Shown here: positions 1 to 9,700 of the stretch, piece by piece
How the letters are laid out: each line of letters starts with the position of its first letter
How positions within the stretch are numbered: position 1 is the stretch's first letter
NCBI GenBank assembly: GCA_964654285.1
Contig: CAZZJC010000007.1
Location: forward strand, 69,694 to 133,693
From: BJHQ01 sp964654285
Lineage (GTDB): Bacteria; Planctomycetota; UBA11346
Direction of reading: 5' to 3'
DNA: 64,000 nucleotides
The notes under the pieces: model-generated
Database searches by the model: none
What the model was told of the DNA's origin: nothing
Seen by the model: the letters and a program-made list of their open reading frames with translations, nothing else
Position numbers and translations under genes: made by a program

Positions 1-232
1 ACGACGAGCAGGTCCTTCGTAGCGCCGGCTGCAGCCGGCTGGGAAGGGTCGGCACAATCGGCGGGCTGAAGCCCGCCGTCCGTGCCGGCGGAAGCCGGCG
101 CTACTTGGGTCAACGGCGTGCAGTCGACGTAGCGCCAGTCCTCCAGCGCCCGTGTCGGCAGGCCAAGTTGCTGTGCGCGCGCGGCGGCGCGAGCCTTCAG
201 GTCGGCGTTGGCGCCGGCATCGACCGGCAGGC

Positions 233-236
<4 letters not shown>
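1..236 (-). CDS. sufD: SufD, Fe-S cluster assembly protein, N-terminal part (runs off the window)
   Basis: Reading leftwards from the ATG at 236 gives about 78 residues that continue past base 1. Residues 25-42 read GLPTRALEDWRYVDCTPL, close to the SufD N-terminal signature (x-P-T-R-x-x-E-x-W-[KR]-Y). SufD partners SufB and SufC in the SufBC2D scaffold complex that builds Fe-S clusters in the cytoplasm. The start codon overlaps the sufC stop by 4 bases (ATGA), which implies translational coupling and supports this start. Oddly, about 29 residues (roughly 45-73, rich in P, A and G) are encoded by a nested palindromic repeat that keeps the frame open. The rest of the gene lies outside the window, so whether the gene is intact cannot be judged. 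Confidence 0.82.
19..104. repeat. REP-like palindromic element inside sufD
   Basis: The ends are a perfect 11-bp inverted repeat: GTAGCGCCGGC at 19-29 and GCCGGCGCTAC at 94-104. Inside are smaller hairpins: GCCGGC-TGCA-GCCGGC at the left, GCGGGC-TGAA-GCCCGC at 61-76, and GCCGGC repeats near 84-99. The design (GC-rich stems with TGAA- or GAA-type loops) resembles dispersed extragenic palindromes, but this copy lies inside the sufD reading frame and adds no stop codon. Confidence 0.75.
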
Positions 237-1009
<773 letters not shown>

Positions 1010-1039
1010 GGTTTTCCGTGTGTTTTCCCCGGTTTCAGC

Positions 1040-2476
1040 TCAGCCCACCGAGTTCTCCAGCTTGAGGGTCAGGAGTTTCCGCGCCTCGGCGGCGAACTCC
1101 AGGGGCAGCACATCGAGCACGTCCTTGCAGAAGCCGGTGACGATGGCGGCGACGGCATCCTCGTGGCTGAGGCCGCGCGAACGCAGGTAGAACAGCTGGT
1201 CCTCGCTCAGGCGCGAGGTGCTCGCCTCGTGCTCGACCTGGGCGCCCTGGTTCTGCACGTCGACATAGGGGTAGGTGCGCGCCTGCGCGTCCTTGCCGAC
1301 CAGCATCGAGTCGCAGCAGGTGTAGTTGCGTGCGCCTTCGGCCTTGCGGTGCACCTGGACGAGACCGCGGTAGACGTTCGATGAGCGGTCGGCGCTGATG
1401 CCCTTGCTGATGATGGTCGAGCGGGTGTCCCGGCCCAGGTGCACCATCTTGGTCCCGGTGTCGGCCTGCATGCGGCCGTTGGTCAGTGCGACGGAATAGA
1501 ACTCGCCCACGCTGCCATCGCCCTGCAGGATGCAGGACGGGTATTTCCAGGTGATCGCGCTGCCGGCCTCGACCTGGGTCCAGCTGATCTTGGATCTGCG
1601 CCCACGGCAGGCGCCGCGCTTGGTGACGAAGTTGAAGATGCCGCCCTTGCCGGTCTCGGGATCGCCGGCGTACCAGTTCTGCACCGTGCTGTACTTGATC
1701 TCGGCATCGTCGAGCGCGACCAGCTCGACCACCGCGGCGTGGAGCTGGTTCTTCGAGGTCTTCGGCGCGGTGCAGCCTTCGAGGTAGCTGACGTGGCTGC
1801 CCACGTCGGCGATGATGAGGGTGCGTTCGAACTGGCCCGATTCCGTGTTGTTGATGCGGAAATAGGTCGACAGCTCGAGCGGGCAGCGCACGTGCGGCGG
1901 GATGTAGACGAAGCTGCCGTCCGAGAACACCGCGCTGTTGAGCGCCGCGAAGTAGTTGTCGGCGGTCGGCACCACCGTGCCCAGCCAGCGCTCGATGAGG
2001 GCCGGGAACTGGTGCAGCGCCTCGCCGAAGGAGCAGAACACCACCCCGGCGTCGAAGAGCTTCTGCTGGTGCGTGGTGGCGATCGACACCGAGTCGAACA
2101 CCGCATCGACCGCGACGCCGGACAGGCGCTTCTGCTCGTCCAGCGGGATGCCGAGCTTGGCGAAGGTGGCCAGGATCTCGGCCGGCACCTGGTCGATGGA
2201 ATCGTAGGTCGGCTTGCCATCCGCTTTCTTCGGCACGGAATAGTATTGGATGGCCTGGTAATCGATGCGTTCGTAATCGACGGCTGCCCAGGCCGGCTCC
2301 TCCATCTTGAGCCAGGTCTCATAGCCCTTGAGCCGGAATTGCAGCATGAAGTCGGGTTCGCCCCGGCTGCGGCTGATCGCGCGGATGACGTTCTCGTCGA
2401 GGCCGGGCGGCAGCGACTCGGTCGCGACGTTGGTGGTGAAGCCGTACTTGTATTCGCCGGCGCTGAATTCGCTCAT
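1040..2476 (-). CDS. sufB: SufB, Fe-S cluster scaffold subunit
   Basis: The 478-residue length is normal for SufB. The N-terminus has the family segment around GLDENVIRAISRSRGEP, followed by FVYIPPHVRCPLELSTYFRI in the beta-helix core and SYLEGCTAP. Near the C-terminus are TCCDSMLVG (the conserved Cys-Asp-Ser-Met region) and QVEHEASTSRLSEDQLFYLRSRG, a SufB hallmark. SufB is the subunit on which nascent clusters assemble. Its ATG overlaps the stop of the upstream gene by 4 bp, so translation is probably coupled. No truncation or frame problem is visible. Confidence 0.98.
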   Translation of the reverse strand: MSEFSAGEYKYGFTTNVATESLPPGLDENVIRAISRSRGEPDFMLQFRLKGYETWLKMEEPAWAAVDYERIDYQAIQYYSVPKKADGKPTYDSIDQVPAEILATFAKLGIPLDEQKRLSGVAVDAVFDSVSIATTHQQKLFDAGVVFCSFGEALHQFPALIERWLGTVVPTADNYFAALNSAVFSDGSFVYIPPHVRCPLELSTYFRINNTESGQFERTLIIADVGSHVSYLEGCTAPKTSKNQLHAAVVELVALDDAEIKYSTVQNWYAGDPETGKGGIFNFVTKRGACRGRRSKISWTQVEAGSAITWKYPSCILQGDGSVGEFYSVALTNGRMQADTGTKMVHLGRDTRSTIISKGISADRSSNVYRGLVQVHRKAEGARNYTCCDSMLVGKDAQARTYPYVDVQNQGAQVEHEASTSRLSEDQLFYLRSRGLSHEDAVAAIVTGFCKDVLDVLPLEFAAEARKLLTLKLENSVG

Positions 2477-3216
2477 GGTGCCTCTCCGGCGGCGTCGACC
2501 ACCTCGACCAGCAGCTGCGGATGGAGCTGCGAACGCAGGGCGTCCTGCACCGCCTGGGCGATGGTCGCGGCCTGGTCGGCGGCAAGGCCCTCGAAGCGCA
2601 CGGTGATGCGCAGGTCGTCGTGCAGACCCTCGACGACGTGGCCGGCGCCGGGCACGCGCTCGGCCAGGACGCGGGTGAACACCGCGTCGACCTTCGCCAC
2701 TTTGCTCAGATACTTCAGCGGCAGCCAGGCGCGGTCGGCGGCGTCCCAGTCGCTCTCCTTCTTGCGCTGGTAGACCGGCTTCTCGGCCGGCTTGGGCAGC
2801 AGGCGCACGCCGGGCAGGGCGGCCTGGGCGCGGGCTTGCAAGTCGGCGAGGAATGCGGTCAAGGCGGCCGGATCCGGCCCGATCGCCGGCTGGGCGGGAT
2901 CGTCGCGCAGCAGCGTTTCCACTGCGGCCGGATCGATGCGGCAGGCCTCGGCGACGGTGTGGCCGCGCGCGGCCTCGGAAAAGGCGTCGGCCAGGGGATG
3001 GCTGGCGAGGGTGCCGAAGGCGAGGAAGCGGGCGTCCTCGATGCGCTGGGTCGCGAGGTCGACGAGCCAGGTGATCTGCGCCTGCCCGTCGCCATCGGCG
3101 ACCGCGAGCAGGCCGAGCCCGCGCCGGGCCGCGTCGATCGGGCGGAACATCCCGCGCAGGCGCGGCTGGCGCAGGCGTGCTTCGGCGCGGCGGGACAGGG
3201 TGATCGGGGCGGCCAT
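2473..3216 (-). CDS. IscU/NifU-like scaffold relative without the usual cysteine ligands
   Basis: 247 residues, first gene of the suf operon, overlapping sufB by 4 bp. Residues about 45-105 (DLATQRIEDARFLAFGTLASHPLADAF... then GHTVAEAC) follow the pattern of the IscU/NifU N-terminal fold, in which 'I-x-DARF-x-x-FG-C' and a G-x-T-x-x-EA helix recur. The first ligand cysteine, expected after FG, is Thr here, and the only cysteine in the protein is the one in EACRID. The last 100 residues match nothing I recognise. Position and similarity suggest a role in Fe-S assembly as a scaffold-derived partner, but it probably cannot hold a cluster in the normal IscU way. The family call is inference from motif pattern. 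Confidence 0.6.
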   Translation of the reverse strand: MAAPITLSRRAEARLRQPRLRGMFRPIDAARRGLGLLAVADGDGQAQITWLVDLATQRIEDARFLAFGTLASHPLADAFSEAARGHTVAEACRIDPAAVETLLRDDPAQPAIGPDPAALTAFLADLQARAQAALPGVRLLPKPAEKPVYQRKKESDWDAADRAWLPLKYLSKVAKVDAVFTRVLAERVPGAGHVVEGLHDDLRITVRFEGLAADQAATIAQAVQDALRSQLHPQLLVEVVDAAGEAP

Positions 3217-3294
3217 CGCGGCAGACGTTAGGACACGTGCCGGGGGTGCAATCGCACCTGGGCGATAACCTCGTCAGGCGGCTGGGGCCCTGCT

Positions 3295-6200
3295 TCAGCG
3301 GTTGGCGGGATCGGCGTCATAGGCCTTGAAGAAGGCTTCGATGCCGGGGAAGTGCTGACCGGGTTCCTTGCGGGAGTCGTAGACCCGGATGATCTTCTTG
3401 TCGCGCAGGATGTTGATCCCTGGCATCTTGGGGCGTGAACTGAAATGCAGCTCCCGCAGCGGCGAGTTCTTGAGCGGTTCCAGGCTCAGCACCTTCAGCC
3501 TGCCCAGGCGGACATCTCCCAGCGGCATGCCGGACAGCGGCGACAGGTCCTCGACCAGGGTGTAGTCGAGGCGGAGGTTGGTCAGCGGCATGCCCTTGAG
3601 CGGGGCGAGATCGCGCACCGGGGTGGAGGTGAGGTCGAGCGAGGACAGCGGCATGCCGGTCAGGGGCGCCAGGTCGCTGATCCGCGTGCGCGCGAGGCTC
3701 AGGGACGCCAGTTTCAGCCGGCGCAACTGGGACAGGCTGGTGATCTGGGTGTCGTTGAGGTTGAGGAAGGCGAGCGGACGCGAGCCGTTCCTTTCCTGCT
3801 CGCCCGGCGCGAGCGGCGACAGGTCATTCACCGGCAGTCCGCCCAGGTCGAGGTTCGAAAGGGACATCCCGGCAAGCGGGCCGAGGTCGGCCACCTGCGT
3901 CCCGCGCAGGGTGATCTCGCGCAGCGGCATGCCCTTGATCGCGGTCAGGTCGGCGATGCGGGTATTTTCCAGGAACAGGCGGATGAGCCTCAACCCCTCC
4001 AGGCAGTCGATGTGCGAGATGCGGGTGTCCTTGAGGTTCAGGGTCAGCAGGCGTCCGCAGTCGCGCAGGGGGGTGATGTCCTCGATCGGCGTGCCGTCGA
4101 GGATGAGCGTCTCCAGATCGAGGCCGGTCAGGGGGGTGAGGTCGGTCACCCTGGTCCGGCTCAGGTTGAGCGTGCGCAGGGTCTTCATGTCCTGGAGCGA
4201 AGAGAGGTTCTCGATCGCGGAATCGCTGAGATCGAGTTCGACCAGGGGGCAGCCCTTGAGCGGCGCCAGGTCGACCACCCTGGTCGCGCTCAGACGCAGG
4301 AACTTGAGCGCCATCCCGCTCAACGGTCCGATGTCAGGCACCGGTGTGGCGTTCAGGTCGAGGTGGGTCAGGGGCATGCCCTGCAACGGCGACAGGTCGG
4401 TGACCTGGGTGCCGTCGAGGAGGAGGCGGGTCAGCGGGATGCCCTGGAGCGGACTGAGGTCGGACACATCGTGGCGGCCGCGCAGGCCGTCGAGTTCGAG
4501 CCGGGCCGGGCCGTCGCTGCGGAACCGCTCGGCCTTCCCCGCGCCCGGCCACTTGGTGCTGACGATCTGGCGGTAGACCTTGATCTTGTCGGCGGAGGAT
4601 TTCGCCAGGTCGTCGGCGATCGTGTTCATGCCCTGCTTGACCAGGATGTCCGACAGGGCGGAGGCCAGGGCCGAGGACATGCCTTCCATGCAGCCGCGTT
4701 CGCACAGCGCGAGGAGTTGTCCGGCCAGGGCTTTGTCCTCGGCGGGGTCTTCGGTGTTGCGCAGGTAGAGGTCGATCTCGGCCTTCACCGCCTCGAAATG
4801 CTTGGGATTCTGGTCGCTGTCGCGCAGCATGAGCTGGGCGCGCAGTAACCGGGCGGTGGCCAGGCGCGGATTGTATTCGAGAGCCAGGTCGATGTCGTCG
4901 AGGGCATCCTTGAAATCCCGGCGCTCGATCTCGCGCCGCGCCTTCTCGACCAGGGCGGGGGCGGCCTTGGTCTGGCTGTCGAGCTTCGCTGCGATTTCTC
5001 CCGCCAGCTTTTTCATGGCGGTCTCGGCGATCTGCTGCTGCACGTACGCTTTATTTCGCTCGTCATCGGCGATTTGGGTCTGCTCGAGTGCCTGCTTCAA
5101 CGCCTGTTCGGCCTTGGTGCGTTCCTCCTCGGCCTTGTGCCGGGCCTTCAGGTTCACCGCGAAGGCGCTGCCCAGCACTGCGAGCAGGATCACCAGCGCC
5201 ACCGCGGTGGCCCAGGTCGCGCCCTGGTTGCGCTGCATGAACTTGAACAGCGATTCCAGGGGGGTGTCGGCCTTGGCGCTGACGGCGCGGTGCTCCAGGA
5301 AGCGCTCCAGGTCGCGGCGCAGGTCGATCACGCTCTGGTAGCGATGCGCCGGATCTCTCGCCAGCGCCTTCATCGCCACCGCCGAGAGTTCCGGCGGGAT
5401 GACGCGGTCGGGCGCCCGGCGTTCGGGCGGCGGGATGCGGCCGGCGATGACGTGGTCGAGCACCTCCTGCAGGTCGCGTCCACCCACCGGCGGACGGAAG
5501 CAGAGCATCTCGTAGAGGATCGCGCCCAGGCTGTACACGTCGCTGCGCTCGTCGATCGCCTTGAGATCGCCGCGCGCCTGCTCGGGTGGCATGTAGGCCG
5601 GCGTGCCTTCGACGGTGCCGTCTTCGCTCAATTCATCGCTGCTGATGCGGGTGCCGGCCTGGGTGCGGAAGCCGGCGACGATGGTGGCGAGCTTCTCGTC
5701 GGCGAGATCGAGCACCGGCTGCGCCCGGGTGTCGACCTTCGGCGCGCCGCCCGGCGCCGCCCCCGGGGTGGCCGGCGCCGGATTCGCGCGCGTCTGGCCG
5801 ACCCGGGCCAGGCCCCAGTCCATCACCAGCACCTCGCCGTATTCGCCGATCATGATGTTGGCGGGCTTGAGATCGCGGTGGACGACCGAGCGCGAATGGG
5901 CGAAGGCGACCGCGTTGCACACCCCGACGAGCACCCCGAGCAGGCGGCCCAGGGTGCCATCCGACGTCGCCTTGGGGTTGCCCCGGCGCAGGTCGATGAG
6001 GGCGTGCGCGAGGCTGCGGCCGCGCACCATCTTCATGGTGAAGAACAGGCGTCCGTCGGTACCGACCCCGATGTCATGGATGGGGACGATGTTGGGATGT
6101 TCGAGCTGGCCGGTGACCTGGGCCTCTTCGACGAAGCGCAGGCGGCGACGGCGGGTTTCGCTCGCGGAGCCATCCGCCTCATCGTCGAGCAGCACCTTCA

Positions 6201-6648
6201 TCGCCACTTCGCGCCGGATGTCGCGGTCGACGGCGCGCAGGATGAGGCCCATGCCGCCGCGTGCGATCTCGCCCGCGACCACGTACTTGCGCGATCCATC
6301 GCCCTGGGCGAGCAGTTCCGCCACGCCCTTGCCGGCATCCGCCAGCACCGGCGGGCCTTCGCTGCGTTCGGTCGGCGGGGTCAGCTGGCCATCGACTTCG
6401 GCCCGGCGGGCGAGGGTGACCCCGCCGCTGATCCCGGCCCGGGCCAGGTTGGCGGTGATGCCCAGGGCGCCCACCGATTCGATGTCGACATCCCCGGAGG
6501 CGGGACCGGAACCCACCGCCTGGGTCGCGTCGGTTCCGACGACCAGGGTGATCGGCCGCAGGCCGGGCGACGAGCGGGAACAGTCGGCGCAGGTCGCGCC
6601 GGCACCCGGCGGATCCACCGGTTTCCCGCAGATCGGGCAGACCTTCAT
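3295..6648 (-). CDS. Membrane Ser/Thr protein kinase with N-terminal zinc ribbon and leucine-rich-repeat tail
   Basis: About 1117 residues from the ATG at 6648; a GTG 30 bp upstream is possible, but the ATG directly precedes a four-cysteine zinc ribbon (CPICGK ... CADC). The kinase domain spans about residues 120-460: glycine loop GEIARGGMG, VAMK lysine, HRDLKPAN catalytic loop, and DWGLA replacing DFG, as often seen in planctomycete-type kinases. A GTPAYMPPEQARG activation segment follows. One membrane helix (about 480-500, ATAVALVILLAVLGSAF) is followed by a charged coiled coil. Then come about 16 short leucine-rich repeats of the form 'L-x-L-x-x-T-x-[IV]-x-D-L-x-P-L-x-G'. The kinase faces the cytoplasm and the LRR tail most likely the periplasm, so this is a one-component receptor. 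It lies 150 bp downstream of the giant secreted protein. Confidence 0.9.
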   Translation of the reverse strand: MKVCPICGKPVDPPGAGATCADCSRSSPGLRPITLVVGTDATQAVGSGPASGDVDIESVGALGITANLARAGISGGVTLARRAEVDGQLTPPTERSEGPPVLADAGKGVAELLAQGDGSRKYVVAGEIARGGMGLILRAVDRDIRREVAMKVLLDDEADGSASETRRRRLRFVEEAQVTGQLEHPNIVPIHDIGVGTDGRLFFTMKMVRGRSLAHALIDLRRGNPKATSDGTLGRLLGVLVGVCNAVAFAHSRSVVHRDLKPANIMIGEYGEVLVMDWGLARVGQTRANPAPATPGAAPGGAPKVDTRAQPVLDLADEKLATIVAGFRTQAGTRISSDELSEDGTVEGTPAYMPPEQARGDLKAIDERSDVYSLGAILYEMLCFRPPVGGRDLQEVLDHVIAGRIPPPERRAPDRVIPPELSAVAMKALARDPAHRYQSVIDLRRDLERFLEHRAVSAKADTPLESLFKFMQRNQGATWATAVALVILLAVLGSAFAVNLKARHKAEEERTKAEQALKQALEQTQIADDERNKAYVQQQIAETAMKKLAGEIAAKLDSQTKAAPALVEKARREIERRDFKDALDDIDLALEYNPRLATARLLRAQLMLRDSDQNPKHFEAVKAEIDLYLRNTEDPAEDKALAGQLLALCERGCMEGMSSALASALSDILVKQGMNTIADDLAKSSADKIKVYRQIVSTKWPGAGKAERFRSDGPARLELDGLRGRHDVSDLSPLQGIPLTRLLLDGTQVTDLSPLQGMPLTHLDLNATPVPDIGPLSGMALKFLRLSATRVVDLAPLKGCPLVELDLSDSAIENLSSLQDMKTLRTLNLSRTRVTDLTPLTGLDLETLILDGTPIEDITPLRDCGRLLTLNLKDTRISHIDCLEGLRLIRLFLENTRIADLTAIKGMPLREITLRGTQVADLGPLAGMSLSNLDLGGLPVNDLSPLAPGEQERNGSRPLAFLNLNDTQITSLSQLRRLKLASLSLARTRISDLAPLTGMPLSSLDLTSTPVRDLAPLKGMPLTNLRLDYTLVEDLSPLSGMPLGDVRLGRLKVLSLEPLKNSPLRELHFSSRPKMPGINILRDKKIIRVYDSRKEPGQHFPGIEAFFKAYDADPANR

Positions 6649-6798
6649 GGCACGCCGCCGGTCCAGCAACGCAGGCACAGGGGAGTTGGCTTGCCGTGGT
6701 TGCGCATGGGCTCAGTGGTTGCGGAGCGTGGGACGGAGGACGCGGTGTCCACCGCAAGGCTGGTACGGCCTGTCCGGGCGTGTGTTGATCAGTCCCTC

Positions 6799-9700
6799 CT
6801 AACGCTTCGGCGCCGCCACCTCATGCACCGCCGCGCCCAGCCCGTCCGCCAGCACCAGGATGGCGAAGACCGCGGCCTTGCCCGAGAGATCCGATGAGAC
6901 GGAGGCGTAGTCGAAGCGTCCGCGCAGATCCGTGGTGCCATCCTTGTAGAACGACACCTGGCCGTCGCGGGTGCGCACGAAGACCTTGACGTAGGCCGCC
7001 ACCGCCGGTCTGCCCCCGACGCGGGCGGCGACCTGCAGCTGACCGGCATCGGGGAAGAGGCGGACCTGGATCCCGCCGGGCAGGATCCGGGCGGTGGCGC
7101 GCTTGGCGCCGGCCACGGCCTCGACCAGCACGTTGGCGGCGGCCAGCGTGGCCGGCAGCATCACCCGTACCGAGGTCTTTCCCGCGGGGATCGGGACTTC
7201 GAGCCGGTGGTGCGGTGCGATGCCCACGAGGGGCGGGCCGCCCTGGTCATCAGCGAAGGGGGTGCGCGAGAAGAGCTGTTCCAGGTCGAGGCGGTAGAAG
7301 CGGAGCTCCACCGAGTTCAGGCCCTGCACGTCGAGTGTCACGGCGTCGTCCGCCGGGGTCAGGGCCAGCGCGGTCTCGCGCGCGGCGGCGGCGGCGAGCC
7401 GGACGTCGCGATCCGTGCTGCCGGCATCGCCGGCGGCGGCCCCGCCCGCGAGTTCATCCAGCTGCGCCAGGGCGGCGCGGAAGCGGTCGCGCCAATGCGC
7501 CACCGGATGGTCGCGGTAGGGTTCGGCCAGGCGGCGCGCCGCGGCGGCATCGCCGGCGCGCAGGGCGAACCACAGCGCGGCGTAGTCGTAGGGCATCGGC
7601 TGCGTTTCCCGGCGGGCCTGGCGGAATTGCGCCAGGGCCTCGTCATCGCGGTCCTGCAACAGGAGGTAGTAGGCGATCTCCATCCGGTCTTCTGGGGTCA
7701 GGCGGGGCTGCTGCGCCAGGATGTGCAGGAAACGGTCGTACTGCCCGGCCAGATCGGCGTTCGCGATCTGGCGCCGCCCGGCCATGGGGTAGGCGCGCGG
7801 ATTGACCAGCGGCCGGTAGGCGAGGTGCTCGTAGATCCCGCGTTCGACCGGATCCAGCCGCACCGCGCCGGCGTGCAGGGCGATGCGCATCGGTTCGAGA
7901 TAGAAGTCCTGATGCCTGATCCAGGCGGCCAGCAGGTCGGCGTCGCCGTGGTGCAGGGCGAATTCCCAATAGGGGTCGCAGAACCGCTGCCGGCGGGTCA
8001 GGGTCGCGGTCGCGGCCCGGAAGAAGGCGGCGTCACGGCAGCGCCAGGCGGCGAGGTTCGGGTCGAGGTCGTCCAGGTTGCGGGTCGCCAGGGCCTCCAG
8101 CACCTGGGCGTCGCTGCCGGCGCGCGCCAGCACCGGCCACGAGGCCGGATCGAACGGCGGTTGGGCGAGCACGGTCAGCACGGTTCCCGGAAGGCCGGCC
8201 ACGATCGCGGCGGCTTCGCCCACGCCCACGCCGGCCGCCGGAGCGGGACCGGCGCGGTCGAGGTAGAAGCGCAGATCGATATTCACCGTCTGCTGCGGGC
8301 CGAGCGTGCGTTCCTCATGGCAGTCCGCCTGGCTGCCGGCCAACGGCAGCGCTCCCTGGGGGATCTGGGCCAGGAGGCTGATGCGACGTTCGCGGTCGCC
8401 CGGATTGGTGAGGGTGAAACGCCAACCATAGGGATGGAAGGCGGTCAGCGGACCGGTCACGGTGTTGAGCACGGTGCGGCCGTTGACGCTGCGTTCCGGT
8501 TCGGCGGCATCGTACAGCCGGCGATTGAGCAGCAGCACGTCGGGGGCGCCCGGCCCCTGGGGTTGAGCCGGTGCGGCGGGCTGCACCTGGGCGAGCACAA
8601 CCAGGGTCGGCCCGGCGCAGGTCAGGTTCATGCCGCCGGCCGGGGTGTCGGCCACGGCGGGCGCAGGCACGGTGAACGGCAGCCCGCACAGGGCGAGCGC
8701 GATCACTGCGCCGTGATGGTTGGCGACCTCCAGCAGCGAACTGCCCAGCCACGACGTGGCCGGATCGGCGCCGGCCAGTTCGGCCCACAGCGCCTGGATC
8801 GGGATGAGTTCCGCCTCGCTCTGCTGGCGCCGGACCCGATACCATTGCTGCTCGGCCCAGGCGCGGGTCGGTTCGAGGGTCTGGAAGAAGGACAGCTGCT
8901 GCCGGCGCTGTTCAGTGACCTGTTTCAGGTCGTCGCTGGTGGAATACACCAGGGCCGGATCCGCAGCGGCTTTGGCTTCCAGCGCAGGCGGCGGCACGAT
9001 CTGCTGGTCTTCGGCCGTCCCCGCCTTGGCCTGGAGTTCGGACCGTCCGGCTGGAGATGCCGTTCCCGGCAGGGGCGGCAGGGGTCTGCCAGCCGAATGT
9101 TCGCGACCATCCAGGGCCGCCGCGAACACGAATTGCCGCCTGGCGTCATCCTGCGGCTGCACCGCCACCCGGTCGGCGAGACGGCGCCGGATCGCGTCGC
9201 GCAGGTCCGGCCGGCGCCGGGCCAACAGGACGAGCTCCGCCGCGTTCAGGCGCTCCAGGGACTCGGGCCGGATGAAGGCGGCCAGGTCCTCGTCGAGCAG
9301 CCAGCGGTCGATGAAATCCTTGGCCTTCTTGTGCGCGAGGTAGGGCTTCACCACCCGGTCGAAGAACGCCCGGTCGCGATGGTAGAGGAACACGTCGACC
9401 TCGTGGCAGGCGGTGCGGCCGTAGTGGTCCAACCGCTCGCGTTCGCTCAGGCCGGGCCAGCGGGTCAGGAAGGCGAACTCGGCGAAGACCGGATCCGGGA
9501 TCAGGTTGCCCAGCAGCGCCCAGGCCTCGGCCAGGGTGGCGAACGTGCGCCAACGGGCGCGGGCGCGATCGGTGATCTCCACCTTTCCACCGGCGGGGAC
9601 GCTGATCAGGCTGGATTGGCGGATGAACACCGTCTGCGGGTCCAGGCCCTGGCGCAGGCGCAGATCGCGCACCGCCAGCGGCCGGTCGGGCAGGGTGAGC

